From contig NZ_CP116009.1 of NCBI RefSeq assembly GCF_027941915.1, forward strand, positions 806,001-870,000: 64,000 nt of DNA. Reading direction: 5' to 3'. Under the pieces are notes generated by a model that was not told where the DNA came from, did no database searches, and saw nothing but the letters and a program-made list of their open reading frames with translations. Shown one piece after another: positions 53,867 through 62,193 of the stretch (positions are counted from its first letter, which is position 1; each line of letters opens with the position of its first letter). Made by a program: the position numbers and the translations under genes. The stretch comes from Ramlibacter tataouinensis (lineage in GTDB: Bacteria; Pseudomonadota; Gammaproteobacteria; Burkholderiales; Burkholderiaceae_C).

Positions 53867-56146
53867 ATGCCGATCGAGCCTTTCGACGACAAGCGACCTC
53901 AAGCCGCCGCCCAGCCGGCCACGCCGCCGGCAAAGCTGCACTCCCCGCTCGAACGCAGCCGGTTCGGCGGCACCCAGCGCCGGCACGAGCGTCCCGCCGA
54001 CGACGACACGCCCGTGTCGCGCAGCGACCTCAGCAAGGGTCCCCAGGAACTGACGCAGGACCGGACGGCCCGCATCAACTGGCCCGTCCTGGGGGTCTCG
54101 TCGGTGGTGATCCTGGCCTTCTCGATCTGGGCCATCCTCGATCCCGGGCACGCCCGGGCGACGATGAAGGCAGCCGTCGGCTGGATCGCAACCAACCTCG
54201 GCTGGTACTACGTGCTCACGATGACCCTCGTGACCGGTTTCGTGCTCTGGGTCGCGCTTTCCAGGGAAGGCGATGTGCGGATCGGACCCGACCACTCGCG
54301 GCCGCAGTACAAGCTCGTGACCTGGGTCGCGATGCTGTTCGCGGCGGGCGTCGGCATCGACATGCTCTTCTACTCGGTCACCGGCCCTGTCGTGCAATTC
54401 CTGTCTCCGCCCGCCGGGCAGGGCGGCACTGCCGCCGCAATGCAGGATGCGGTGGTCTGGACGATGTTCCACTACGGCATCGCCGGCTGGTCGATGTATG
54501 CGCTGCTCGGCATGGCGATGGGCTACTTCGCCTACCGCTGGGGCATGCCGCTGTCGATCCGGGCGGCGCTGTACCCGCTGCTCGGCAAGCGCGTGCGCGG
54601 TCCCCTGGGCGACGGCATCAGCATCATTGCGCTGGTCGGCACGGTGTTCGGCGTCGCCACGTCGATGGGCATCGGCGTCGTGCTGCTGGCCGTCGGCTTC
54701 TCGCTGCTCTTCGGCCTGGCGCAGGGCCTGGCGCTGCAGATCGCGCTGGTGGTCGGCGCGGTGATCCTGACCATCGCGGCCACCACGTCGGGCGTCGACC
54801 GCGGCATCCGCTGGATCTCCGAGCTGAACCTCTGGAGCGCCGTGGCCATGATGGTCTACATCCTGGTCACCGGACAGACCGCCTTCCTGCTGAACGCCTT
54901 CGTCGAGAACGTCGGCCAGTTCCTGGTCACGCTTCCGGCACGCACGCTGCAGACCTTCGCCTACCAGCCCGGCGGTGCCGAGTGGATGGGCGGCTGGACG
55001 CTGTTCTTCTGGGCGTTCTGGCTGGCGTGGGGGCCGTTCGTCGGCGTCTTCCTCGCCCGCATCTCGCGCGGGCGCACGCTGCGCGAGTTCGTGATCGCGG
55101 CGATCACCGCGCCCGTGCTGTGCGACTTCATCATCGTCTCGCTATTCGGCAACTCGGCCCTGTACCGGGTGCTGCAGGGCGACAGGGCGTTCGCCGAACT
55201 GGCGGTCCAGAGCCCGGAGCAGGGCTGGTACGCCCTGCTGGGGATGTTCCCGGGCGCGATGTTCCTGATCGGGCTGGCGACACTCTCCGGGCTGCTGTTC
55301 TATCTCACCAGCGCCAACTCCGGCGCGATGGTGATGTCGAACTTCTCGGCATCGATCCCCGATCCGTCACACGACGGGCCGAAGTGGCTGCGCGTCTTCT
55401 GGGCCGTGCTCACCGCGGTGCTCACCGTGGCGATGCTGCTGGCCGGTGGCGTGACGACGATGGAGTACGCGACGCTCATCTTCGCCTTGCCGGTGACGAT
55501 CATCGCCTACCTCGTGATGGCGTCCTTCCACAAGGTGCTGCGGATGGAACGGGCCGAGCGCGAGGGCCAGGTGCTGCGCCGGCCCTCGATCGCCCCGAGC
55601 GGCGGCCACGTGCCGGAGCGCTCGTGGAAGCAGCGGCTCGAGCAGCTGCGCGCCTTCCCCTCGCTGCGGCAGGTCACCCAGTTCCTCGACCGCACGGTGC
55701 GGCCCGCGCTCGACGATGTCGCCGCCGAGTTCAGCAACCAGGGCTACGAGGTCGAGCGCAGCGCCATGCCCAATGCGAACGGCATCGAGGAGCCGTTGCT
55801 GCGGGTGTCGATGGACACGTTCCGCGCCTTCCACTACCAGGTCGCCATCGTCGAGGCGCCGGTGCCGATGTTCAGCGGCCGGATGTCGCGCGAGACCGAC
55901 GTCTACTACCGGCTCGAGGTGTACACGCAAACCGGTTCCGGCGGCTACGACCTGATGGGCTTGACCCGGCAGCAGGTGATCGACGACGTGCTCGAGCGCT
56001 ACGAGGCGCACCTCGCCTTCCTCACCCTCTCCACGCAGACCAATACCGCCTCCGTGCTCACCCCGCCGGTGCCCCCCAGGGAACAGCCGTCCGCGCTGCC
56101 CAGGGACGCGGGGGACAGCCAGGATCTCGAAGAAAGGAAGGCGTGA
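53867..56146 (+). CDS. BCCT-family betaine/choline/carnitine transporter (BetT-like)
   Basis: A 759-residue secondary transporter. An unusual 85-residue hydrophilic N-terminal extension precedes 12 helices (about residues 87-560). The BCCT signature region is seen in HYGIAGWSMYALLGMAMGYF and in WTLFFWAFWLAWGPFVGVFL followed by RISRGRTLREF. A 200-residue cytoplasmic tail, as in osmoregulated BetT of Pseudomonas and E. coli, ends the protein. It imports choline, betaine or a related compound with protons or sodium. No betA, betB or betI lies in the window, so the exact substrate is open. The start at 53867 follows GCAGGAGC. Confidence 0.92.
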   Translation: MPIEPFDDKRPQAAAQPATPPAKLHSPLERSRFGGTQRRHERPADDDTPVSRSDLSKGPQELTQDRTARINWPVLGVSSVVILAFSIWAILDPGHARATMKAAVGWIATNLGWYYVLTMTLVTGFVLWVALSREGDVRIGPDHSRPQYKLVTWVAMLFAAGVGIDMLFYSVTGPVVQFLSPPAGQGGTAAAMQDAVVWTMFHYGIAGWSMYALLGMAMGYFAYRWGMPLSIRAALYPLLGKRVRGPLGDGISIIALVGTVFGVATSMGIGVVLLAVGFSLLFGLAQGLALQIALVVGAVILTIAATTSGVDRGIRWISELNLWSAVAMMVYILVTGQTAFLLNAFVENVGQFLVTLPARTLQTFAYQPGGAEWMGGWTLFFWAFWLAWGPFVGVFLARISRGRTLREFVIAAITAPVLCDFIIVSLFGNSALYRVLQGDRAFAELAVQSPEQGWYALLGMFPGAMFLIGLATLSGLLFYLTSANSGAMVMSNFSASIPDPSHDGPKWLRVFWAVLTAVLTVAMLLAGGVTTMEYATLIFALPVTIIAYLVMASFHKVLRMERAEREGQVLRRPSIAPSGGHVPERSWKQRLEQLRAFPSLRQVTQFLDRTVRPALDDVAAEFSNQGYEVERSAMPNANGIEEPLLRVSMDTFRAFHYQVAIVEAPVPMFSGRMSRETDVYYRLEVYTQTGSGGYDLMGLTRQQVIDDVLERYEAHLAFLTLSTQTNTASVLTPPVPPREQPSALPRDAGDSQDLEERKA

Positions 56147-56185
56147 CGCCTGCCGGCTGTCCTCTGCGACGCTGCCGCCGGGCCT

Positions 56186-56686
56186 TCACCGCAGCCGCCG
56201 CCCCGCCGTGCGCGCGCCCGGCACTTCCAGCGGCAGCCGCGTCTCGGCCTTCACCTCCTTGAGCACCACGCTCGAGCGCACGTGCGTCACGCCGGCGAGC
56301 TTGAACAGGGTCTCGTGCAGGAAGCTCTCGTAGCGCTTGATGTCGGGCACCAGCACCTTGATCACGTAGTCGGCCTGGCCGGTGGTGGCGTAGCAGCTCA
56401 CGATGCGCGGCTCGGCGGCGACGGCGTCCTCGAAGCGGCGCACGTCGTCCTCGTGGTGCCGCGTCAGGTTGACTTCGGCCAGCACGCACAGGGACAGGCC
56501 GACCTTCTCGCGGTCCACCAGTGCCGTGTAGCCGCGGATGATCCCGGCGGTCTCCATCTCCTTGACGCGCTTCCAGCACGGCGTGCTGGACAAACCGGCG
56601 GCCGCGGCCAGCTGCTGCACCGTCTGGCGCGCGTCGCGCTGCAGCTCGGCCAGCAGCAGAACATCGTGGCGGTCGAGGTCATTCAT
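56186..56686 (-). CDS. Lrp/AsnC-family transcriptional regulator
   Basis: A 166-residue Lrp-type regulator. The N-terminal helix-turn-helix (MNDLDRHDVLLLAELQRDAR, then GLSSTPCWKRVKEME) is followed by a RAM ligand domain (about 66-150, with TTGQADYVIKVLVPDIKRY). A 15-residue Arg/Gly tail ends it. Divergent from the fused indolepyruvate oxidoreductase gene, it is the expected regulator of that gene, sensing an amino acid. A perfect inverted repeat 18 bases upstream of its start is the likely binding site. Confidence 0.93.
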   Translation of the reverse strand: MNDLDRHDVLLLAELQRDARQTVQQLAAAAGLSSTPCWKRVKEMETAGIIRGYTALVDREKVGLSLCVLAEVNLTRHHEDDVRRFEDAVAAEPRIVSCYATTGQADYVIKVLVPDIKRYESFLHETLFKLAGVTHVRSSVVLKEVKAETRLPLEVPGARTAGRRLR

Positions 56687-56703
56687 TCCGGAATCCCGTC
56701 ACC

Positions 56704-56724
56704 GTGGAGAACCAGATTCTCCAC
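56704..56724. promoter_or_regulatory. Perfect inverted repeat, probable Lrp operator
   Basis: GTGGAGAA at 56704-56711 and TTCTCCAC at 56717-56724 are perfect eight-base arms around CCAGA. The site lies 18 bases upstream of the lrp start and 81 bases upstream of the fused oxidoreductase start. Autoregulation plus control of the divergent gene is inferred. Confidence 0.65.
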
Positions 56725-56804
56725 CAGCCCTATTCTGACGGGAAAAAGAAATCACTTTTCCATTGATGGCGACTACGCTTTGCCTCCAGAAGAGGAGCGC
56801 CGCC

Positions 56805-59800
56805 ATGGCCCTGGAGACAAGCACCGCCCCGCGCGACGAAGCGCCCGCGCTCGCCCGCCCGCATTACCAGCTCGGCGACAGCCTGTGGGCGCGCGGCGGC
56901 GCCATCTTCCTGACCGGCACCCAGGCGCTGGTGCGGCTGATGCTGATGCAGCGCCAGCGCGATGCCGCCGCCGGGCTGGACACGCGCGGCTTCATCAGCG
57001 GCTACCGCGGCTCGCCGCTGGGCATGGTCGACCAGGCGGTGTGGAAGGCGGGCAAGAAGTTCGACGAGGCCGGGCTGCGCTTCCTGCCGGCCATCAACGA
57101 GGAACTGGGCGCCACCGCGGTGCTGGGCACGCAGCGCGTCGAGGCCGATCCCGAGCGCACCTGCGACGGCGTGTTCGCGCTGTGGTACGGCAAGGGCCCC
57201 GGCGTGGACCGCGCGGGCGACGCGCTCAAGCACGGCAACGCCTACGGCGCCTCGCCGCACGGCGGCGTGCTGATGGTGGCGGGCGACGACCACGGCTGCG
57301 TGTCCTCCTCGATGCCGCACCAGAGCGACCAGGCGTTCATCGCCTGGCACGCCCCCATCGTCTCGCCGGCCAGCGTGGCCGAGTACCTGGAGTTCGGGCT
57401 GTACGGCTGGCAGCTCTCGCGCTTCTCGGGCAACTGGGTCGGCTTCACGGCGCTGTCGGAAGTGGTGGAGAGCGCCTCCACCGTCGACCTTGATCTCGTC
57501 AACGCCCGGGTCGCCGCCTGGCAGGACGCCGGCACCATCCGCCAGCTCACCGGCTACACGCCGCCCGCCGGCGGCCTGCACTACCGCTGGCCCGACCTGC
57601 CCTCGCTCGCGATCGAGCAGCGCCTGCACGCCAAGCTGGAGGCGGTGCGCGCCTTCGCCCGCATCAACAGCATCGACCGGCACGTCGTTCGAAGCGAACA
57701 CGCCACGGTGGGCATCGTCACCGCGGGCAAGGCCCATTTCGACTTCATGGAGGTGCTGCGCCGGCTGGACATCGCGCCGGAAACGCTGGCGCAGCACGGC
57801 GTGCGCATCTACAAGCTCGGGCTGACGTACCCCATCGAGCCGACCCGCATGCACGAGTTCGTGCGCGGGCTGCGCGAAGTGCTGGTGATCGAGGAGAAGG
57901 CCCCGGTCGTCGAGGACCAGTTGCGCTCGATGTTCTACAACGCGCCGCGGCGGCCGCTGATCGTCGGCAAGACCGATGCGGACGGCGCGCCGCTGGTGTC
58001 GGCGCTGGGCGAGCTGCGGCCCTCGCGCCTGATCGGCCTGGTCGCGAACTGGCTGGCGGCCCACTACCCCGACCTGGACCGCCGCCACCTGGTGCGCGAC
58101 TTCACCCTGCCCGAGCTGCTGTCCAACGACAGCGACAGCGTCAAGCGCCTGCCCTACTTTTGCGCCGGCTGCCCGCACAACACCAGCACCCGCGTGCCGG
58201 AAGGCTCGCATGCCCAGGCCGGCATCGGCTGCCACTTCATGGCGAGCTGGATGGACCGCGACACCGAAGGGCTGATCCAGATGGGCGGCGAAGGCGTGGA
58301 CTGGGTCTCGCACGCGATGTTCACGAAGGTGCCGCACGTGTTCCAGAACCTGGGCGACGGCACCTACTACCACTCGGGCTACCTGGCGATCCGCCAGGCC
58401 GTGGCGGCGCGCGCCACGCTCACCTACAAGATCCTGTACAACGACGCGGTGGCCATGACCGGCGGCCAGCCGGTGGACGGCATCATCAGCGTCGACGGCA
58501 TCGCGCGCCAGGTCGAGGCCGAGGGCGTCAGGCAGGTGGTGGTGGTTTCGGACGACATCGGCAAGTACGACGCGATCAAGGGCCGCTTCCCCGCCGGCAC
58601 CGAATTCCACGACCGCAGCCGGCTCGACGCCGTGCAGCGCCGCCTGCGCGAGATGCCCGGCGTCACCGTGCTGATCTACGAGCAGACCTGCGCCGCCGAG
58701 AAGCGCCGCCGCCGCAAGAAGGGCGAGCTGGTCGACCCGGCCCGGCGCCTGTTCATCAACGAGCGGGTGTGCGAAGGCTGCGGTGACTGCAGCGTGCAGA
58801 GCAACTGCGTGGCCGTGCAGCCGCTGGAGACGCCGCTGGGCCGCAAGCGCAAGATCGACCAGAGCAGCTGCAACAAGGACTACTCCTGCGTGCAGGGCTT
58901 CTGCCCGAGCTTCGTCGGCGTGATCGGGGGCCAGCTGCGCCAGCGGGTGGGGGCGCTCTCGCCGCCATCCACGTCCGCTCCGTCGTCCCCCGGTGATGCC
59001 GGGTCCGCGGCCCTGGACGACTTCGCCCGCCGGGTCGCCGCCCTCCCCCACCCCGACCCGCACACCTGGAGCGCTCCCTACGACCTGCTGGTCACCGGCG
59101 TCGGCGGCACCGGGGTGGTCACGGTCGGCGCGCTGATCACCATGGCCGCGCACCTGGAAGGCAAGAGCGCCAGCGTGCTGGACTTCATGGGCTTCGCGCA
59201 AAAGGGCGGCTCGGTGCTGAGCTTCGTGCGCCTGGCCGACGTGCCTGAGCGCCTGAACCAGGTGCGCATCGACACCCAGCAGGCCGACGCGCTGCTGGCC
59301 TGCGACCTGGTGGTCGGCGCCTCGCCGGACGCGCTGGCCACGGTGCGCCACGGCCGCACCCGCATCCTGGCCAACACGCACGAGGTGCCGGTGGCCGAGA
59401 GCCTGCACAACCCGGACGCCAGCCTGAAGGTGCCGGCGCTGCTGGACAAGCTGCGCTTCGCCGCCGGCGCCGACCGCGTCGAGACGCTGGACGCGCAGGC
59501 GCTGGCCGAGGCCTTCATTGGCGACGCCATCGTCTCCAACATCCTGGCGCTGGGCTACGCCTGGCAGCGCGGGCTGGTCCCCGTCGGGCTGGCCGCCCTG
59601 ACCCGCGCCATCGAACTGAACGGCGTCGGGGTGGACAACAACAAGCTGGCGTTGTCGCTCGGGCGTTTGGCTGCCGCCGACCCACAAGCCGTGGCGGCGC
59701 TGCTGCGCGCGTCGCAGGCCGAGGCGGTAGCAGCGCCGGATGCACTGGACACGATCGTGGCCCGCGGCGTGCAGCACCTGACCGGCTACCAGGGCCGCGC

Positions 59801-60443
59801 CTACGCGCGCCGCTACGCCGACTTCGTCGCCCGCGTGCGCACCCGCGAGGCGGCGCTGGACGCCGATGCCTCGCTGCCGTTCACCCGCGCCGTCGCGCAG
59901 TCGCTGCTCAAGCTGATGGCGTACAAGGACGAATACGAGGTGGCCCGGCTCTACACCGACGGCGCCTTCCTGCAGGCGCTGCACCAGCAGTTCGAAGGCG
60001 ACCCGCAGCTGGAGTTCTACATGGCACCGCCGCTGCTCAGCCGCGCCCGGCCCGGCGAGCGGCCGCGCAAGATCCGGCTGGGGGGCTGGATGCTGCCCGC
60101 CATGAAGCTGCTGGCGCACGGCAAGCGCTTGCGCGGAACCGTGTTCGACGTGTTCGGCTACACGGAAGAGCGCGCGCTCGAGCGGGCGCTGGTGCGCGAG
60201 TACGCGCACCGCATCGAGTCGCTGCTGCCGGCGCTCGACGCGGAGCATCTTGCGCTCGCTGCCGAGATCGCGCGCGTGCCGCTGTCGATGCGCGGCTACG
60301 GCCCGGTCAAGCGGGCCAACGTGGACGCGGCGCGGCTGCGCGAGGCGCAGCTGCTGCACCGCCTCGATCCATCGACATATCCCAAGCCGGCGGGTTCCCC
60401 CGGCGCAGGCCAGCTACGTGGGATCCGCGTGGTCGCGACTTGA
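56805..60443 (+). CDS. Fused indolepyruvate/2-ketoacid ferredoxin oxidoreductase
   Basis: A 1,212-residue single-chain enzyme for oxidative decarboxylation of 2-keto acids to acyl-CoA. Domains in order: pyrimidine-binding (RGFISGYRGSPLGMVDQAVW), pyrophosphate-binding with a Cys-rich FCAGCPHNTSTR site and GGEGVDW, and ferredoxin-type clusters (CEGCGDCSVQSNC, then CNKDYSC and CPSF). They are followed by a gamma-type domain (VTGVGGTGVVTVGALI) and a C-terminal DUF6537 region. The ATG at 56805 follows GAGGAG. The divergent Lrp gene points to amino-acid control. In Azoarcus/Aromatoleum-like and other aerobic betaproteobacteria such enzymes handle phenylpyruvate or branched 2-keto acids; the substrate here is undetermined. 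Confidence 0.93.
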   Translation: MALETSTAPRDEAPALARPHYQLGDSLWARGGAIFLTGTQALVRLMLMQRQRDAAAGLDTRGFISGYRGSPLGMVDQAVWKAGKKFDEAGLRFLPAINEELGATAVLGTQRVEADPERTCDGVFALWYGKGPGVDRAGDALKHGNAYGASPHGGVLMVAGDDHGCVSSSMPHQSDQAFIAWHAPIVSPASVAEYLEFGLYGWQLSRFSGNWVGFTALSEVVESASTVDLDLVNARVAAWQDAGTIRQLTGYTPPAGGLHYRWPDLPSLAIEQRLHAKLEAVRAFARINSIDRHVVRSEHATVGIVTAGKAHFDFMEVLRRLDIAPETLAQHGVRIYKLGLTYPIEPTRMHEFVRGLREVLVIEEKAPVVEDQLRSMFYNAPRRPLIVGKTDADGAPLVSALGELRPSRLIGLVANWLAAHYPDLDRRHLVRDFTLPELLSNDSDSVKRLPYFCAGCPHNTSTRVPEGSHAQAGIGCHFMASWMDRDTEGLIQMGGEGVDWVSHAMFTKVPHVFQNLGDGTYYHSGYLAIRQAVAARATLTYKILYNDAVAMTGGQPVDGIISVDGIARQVEAEGVRQVVVVSDDIGKYDAIKGRFPAGTEFHDRSRLDAVQRRLREMPGVTVLIYEQTCAAEKRRRRKKGELVDPARRLFINERVCEGCGDCSVQSNCVAVQPLETPLGRKRKIDQSSCNKDYSCVQGFCPSFVGVIGGQLRQRVGALSPPSTSAPSSPGDAGSAALDDFARRVAALPHPDPHTWSAPYDLLVTGVGGTGVVTVGALITMAAHLEGKSASVLDFMGFAQKGGSVLSFVRLADVPERLNQVRIDTQQADALLACDLVVGASPDALATVRHGRTRILANTHEVPVAESLHNPDASLKVPALLDKLRFAAGADRVETLDAQALAEAFIGDAIVSNILALGYAWQRGLVPVGLAALTRAIELNGVGVDNNKLALSLGRLAAADPQAVAALLRASQAEAVAAPDALDTIVARGVQHLTGYQGRAYARRYADFVARVRTREAALDADASLPFTRAVAQSLLKLMAYKDEYEVARLYTDGAFLQALHQQFEGDPQLEFYMAPPLLSRARPGERPRKIRLGGWMLPAMKLLAHGKRLRGTVFDVFGYTEERALERALVREYAHRIESLLPALDAEHLALAAEIARVPLSMRGYGPVKRANVDAARLREAQLLHRLDPSTYPKPAGSPGAGQLRGIRVVAT

Positions 60444-60558
60444 CGGACAGCGATCCGGCCGACAACTCGAAGTTGCCCGTGCCGCGGCGCGACATCGCGG
60501 CCTTGCCCGCCACGCTGGACGACGGAGGTCAGCGGGAAAGCAGCCGCTCGGCGCTGCT

Positions 60559-61035
60559 TCAGGCGGGATCGACCCCGGGTACCTCGATGTCGAAGTGAAG
60601 GACGTCCTCGCGGGTGCCCAGCTTCGTGTACAGCGCGATGGCCGGATCGTCGCCGGGGTCGGCCTGGACGAAGATCACCCAGGCGCCGCGCTCGGCCGCT
60701 TCGCGCTGCAGGCGGCGGATCAGCGCGGTGGCGATGCCCTGCCGCCGGTGCGGCCCGGCCACCGCCAGGTCGTAGATGTAGACCTCGCTGCGCGGCTGCT
60801 CGAACTTGGGCAGCACATAGGCGGCCAGGGCGCCCACCGCCGTGTCGCCCTGGAACGCGCCCAGCGCAATAAAGGTGTCGCGCGCCAGCAGCCGCTGCAG
60901 CCAGGCATCGTCGGGCTGGGCGCCGCTGTAGGTGGCCACGTCGCCGAACTCGCGGCCGAACAGGTCGAGCAGGGCGCGCATCGCCTGGACGTCGGCGGCC
61001 CCGAGGGCGTGGATGGAAATCGGCTTGGCGGGCAC
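60559..61035 (-). CDS. GNAT acetyltransferase closely resembling AAC(3)-I aminoglycoside acetyltransferases
   Basis: A 158-residue GNAT protein. Several long stretches agree almost residue for residue with my memory of AAC(3)-Ia: [47 protein letters not shown] (the acetyl-CoA loop, consensus Q/R-x-x-G-x-A), VQAD.GDDPA, and ALYTKLG.RE. These enzymes acetylate N3 of the deoxystreptamine ring of gentamicin-type drugs. The start is GTG at 61035, with AGGAG seven bases upstream. There is no integron, attC site or transposase nearby, and base composition matches neighbours, so it looks like a resident chromosomal gene. Confidence 0.85.
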   Translation of the reverse strand: MPAKPISIHALGAADVQAMRALLDLFGREFGDVATYSGAQPDDAWLQRLLARDTFIALGAFQGDTAVGALAAYVLPKFEQPRSEVYIYDLAVAGPHRRQGIATALIRRLQREAAERGAWVIFVQADPGDDPAIALYTKLGTREDVLHFDIEVPGVDPA

Positions 61036-61154
61036 GCAAGCTCCTGGTGGTGTCGGTGGCAGGCCGGGGACTTTAGCGGCACTGCCACAATGGCGCGCGC
61101 CGCCCGGCCGCCTTCGCCGCCGGATCCATGACCCATGATGAACAGGAGCTGCAG

Positions 61155-61610
61155 ATGAGCGTTTACGACAAGCTGAAGGAACTCGGGATCGAGCTGCCCC
61201 CGGTGGGCACGCCGGCGGCTGCCTACGTGCCGTTCGTGCAGACCGGCCGGCTGGTGTTCGCCTCCGGCCACATCGCCCGCCGGGACGGCAAGCCCTGGGT
61301 CGGCCAGCTCGGCAAGACCATGGCCACCGAGGAAGGCAAGGCCGCCGCGCGCGCCGTCGCCATCGACCTGATGGGCACGCTGCAGGCGGCCGTGGGCGAC
61401 CTGAACAAGGTCACGCGCATCGTCAAGCTGATGGGCCTGGTGAACTCCACGGCCGAATACACGGAACAGCACCTGGTGATCAACGGCGCCAGCGAGCTGT
61501 TCGGCCAGGTGTTCGGCGACAAGGGCTCGCACGCCCGCAGCGCCTTCGGCGTGGCCCAGAACCCGCTGGGGGCCTGCGTGGAGATCGAGCTGATCGCGGA
61601 AGTGGGCTGA
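61155..61610 (+). CDS. RidA family protein (larger YjgF-like form)
   Basis: A 151-residue RidA-superfamily protein of the longer subgroup (about 150 residues, as in RidA-like proteins annotated YoaB/TdcF-type relatives). [20 protein letters not shown] and [16 protein letters not shown] match the family. The ATG at 61155 follows ACAGGAGC; 61128 is an in-frame alternative. It stands alone on its strand, and the neighbour on the left is the acetyltransferase in the opposite direction. Confidence 0.88.
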   Translation: MSVYDKLKELGIELPPVGTPAAAYVPFVQTGRLVFASGHIARRDGKPWVGQLGKTMATEEGKAAARAVAIDLMGTLQAAVGDLNKVTRIVKLMGLVNSTAEYTEQHLVINGASELFGQVFGDKGSHARSAFGVAQNPLGACVEIELIAEVG

Positions 61611-61644
61611 TCCCTCCCCAGCCCGGCCGGCGAAAGACCAACCT

Positions 61645-61695
61645 CGTCATCCCCCGCTACCCTTGCGTCATCACCCGCCTTCGCGGGGGATGACG
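61645..61695. repeat. Palindromic repeat with two competing hairpins, REP-like, between converging genes
   Basis: CGTCATCCCCCGC at 61645-61657 pairs perfectly (13 bases) with GCGGGGGATGACG at 61683-61695. A second left arm, CGTCATCACCCGC at 61666-61678, pairs with the same right arm with one mismatch and a CTTC loop. The element sits between the RidA stop and the thioesterase stop and probably also serves as a terminator. Confidence 0.6.
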
Positions 61696-61741
61696 AATCC
61701 TGGGCAACAGTGCGCCTTTCGGTGAAGGCCAGCGCCGAGGC

Positions 61742-62173
61742 TCAGCCCCGGCGCGGGGCCTGCGCGTCCGGCGGGATCGCGTACGTCCCCACCGCGTGGG
61801 CCACCGGCTCCGGCAGGCCTTCGGAATACAGCGTCACCTCGCCCACCGCCAGCGTGCGGCCGAGCTTGAGCAGCTTGCATTCGCCGACGATGCGGCGGTC
61901 GCCGGCCGGCTTGCGCATGAAGTTGAAGCTCAGGCTGGTGGTCACCGCCAGCGGCACGATGCCGATCTGCGCCAGGATGGCCACGTACAGCGCCACGTCG
62001 GCGGTGGCCATCATCACCGGGCCCGACACCGTGCCGCCGGGGCGCAGTTCGGCCGTGCCGACCTCGTGCACCACGCGGGCCGACATCGGACCGACTTCCA
62101 GGATCTGAACGGGGGTCTGCGGAAACTCCGCCGCGACGAACGCGGCGATCTCCTGCGTGCTGGCCCTCACCAT
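61742..62173 (-). CDS. PaaI-family hotdog-fold thioesterase
   Basis: A 143-residue hotdog thioesterase. GGTVSGPVMMATADVALYVA is the central helix with the conserved Asp position, and LSFNFMRKPAGDRRIVGECK follows. PaaI-type enzymes hydrolyse aryl- or acyl-CoA thioesters in the cytoplasm and rescue CoA. This gene is far from the paa cluster, and the exact acyl group is not predictable. The ATG at 62173 has AGGAG upstream, and parC ends 21 bases before it on the same strand, so they may form an operon. Confidence 0.85.
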   Translation of the reverse strand: MVRASTQEIAAFVAAEFPQTPVQILEVGPMSARVVHEVGTAELRPGGTVSGPVMMATADVALYVAILAQIGIVPLAVTTSLSFNFMRKPAGDRRIVGECKLLKLGRTLAVGEVTLYSEGLPEPVAHAVGTYAIPPDAQAPRRG

Positions 62174-62193
62174 GCTGCGTCTCCTCTTCTTTC

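Noticed and set aside
53014..56262. A 1,082-codon plus-strand frame overlapping the BCCT gene in another phase
   Set aside because: It is Arg-rich and motif-free, while the competing frame encodes a recognisable 12-helix transporter.
56730..60359. A 1,209-codon open frame on the minus strand antisense to the fused oxidoreductase
   Set aside because: It mirrors the real gene, reads as low-complexity Ala/Arg/Gln/His sequence with no domain, and is the usual high-GC antisense shadow. The plus-strand frame has clear motifs throughout.
60444..60558. Possible integron attC site next to the AAC(3)-I-like gene
   Set aside because: CAACT-CGA-AGTTG at 60463-60475 forms a small hairpin, but the paired RYYYAAC and GTTRRRY core sites of an attC are not present, and no integrase or promoter cassette is nearby.
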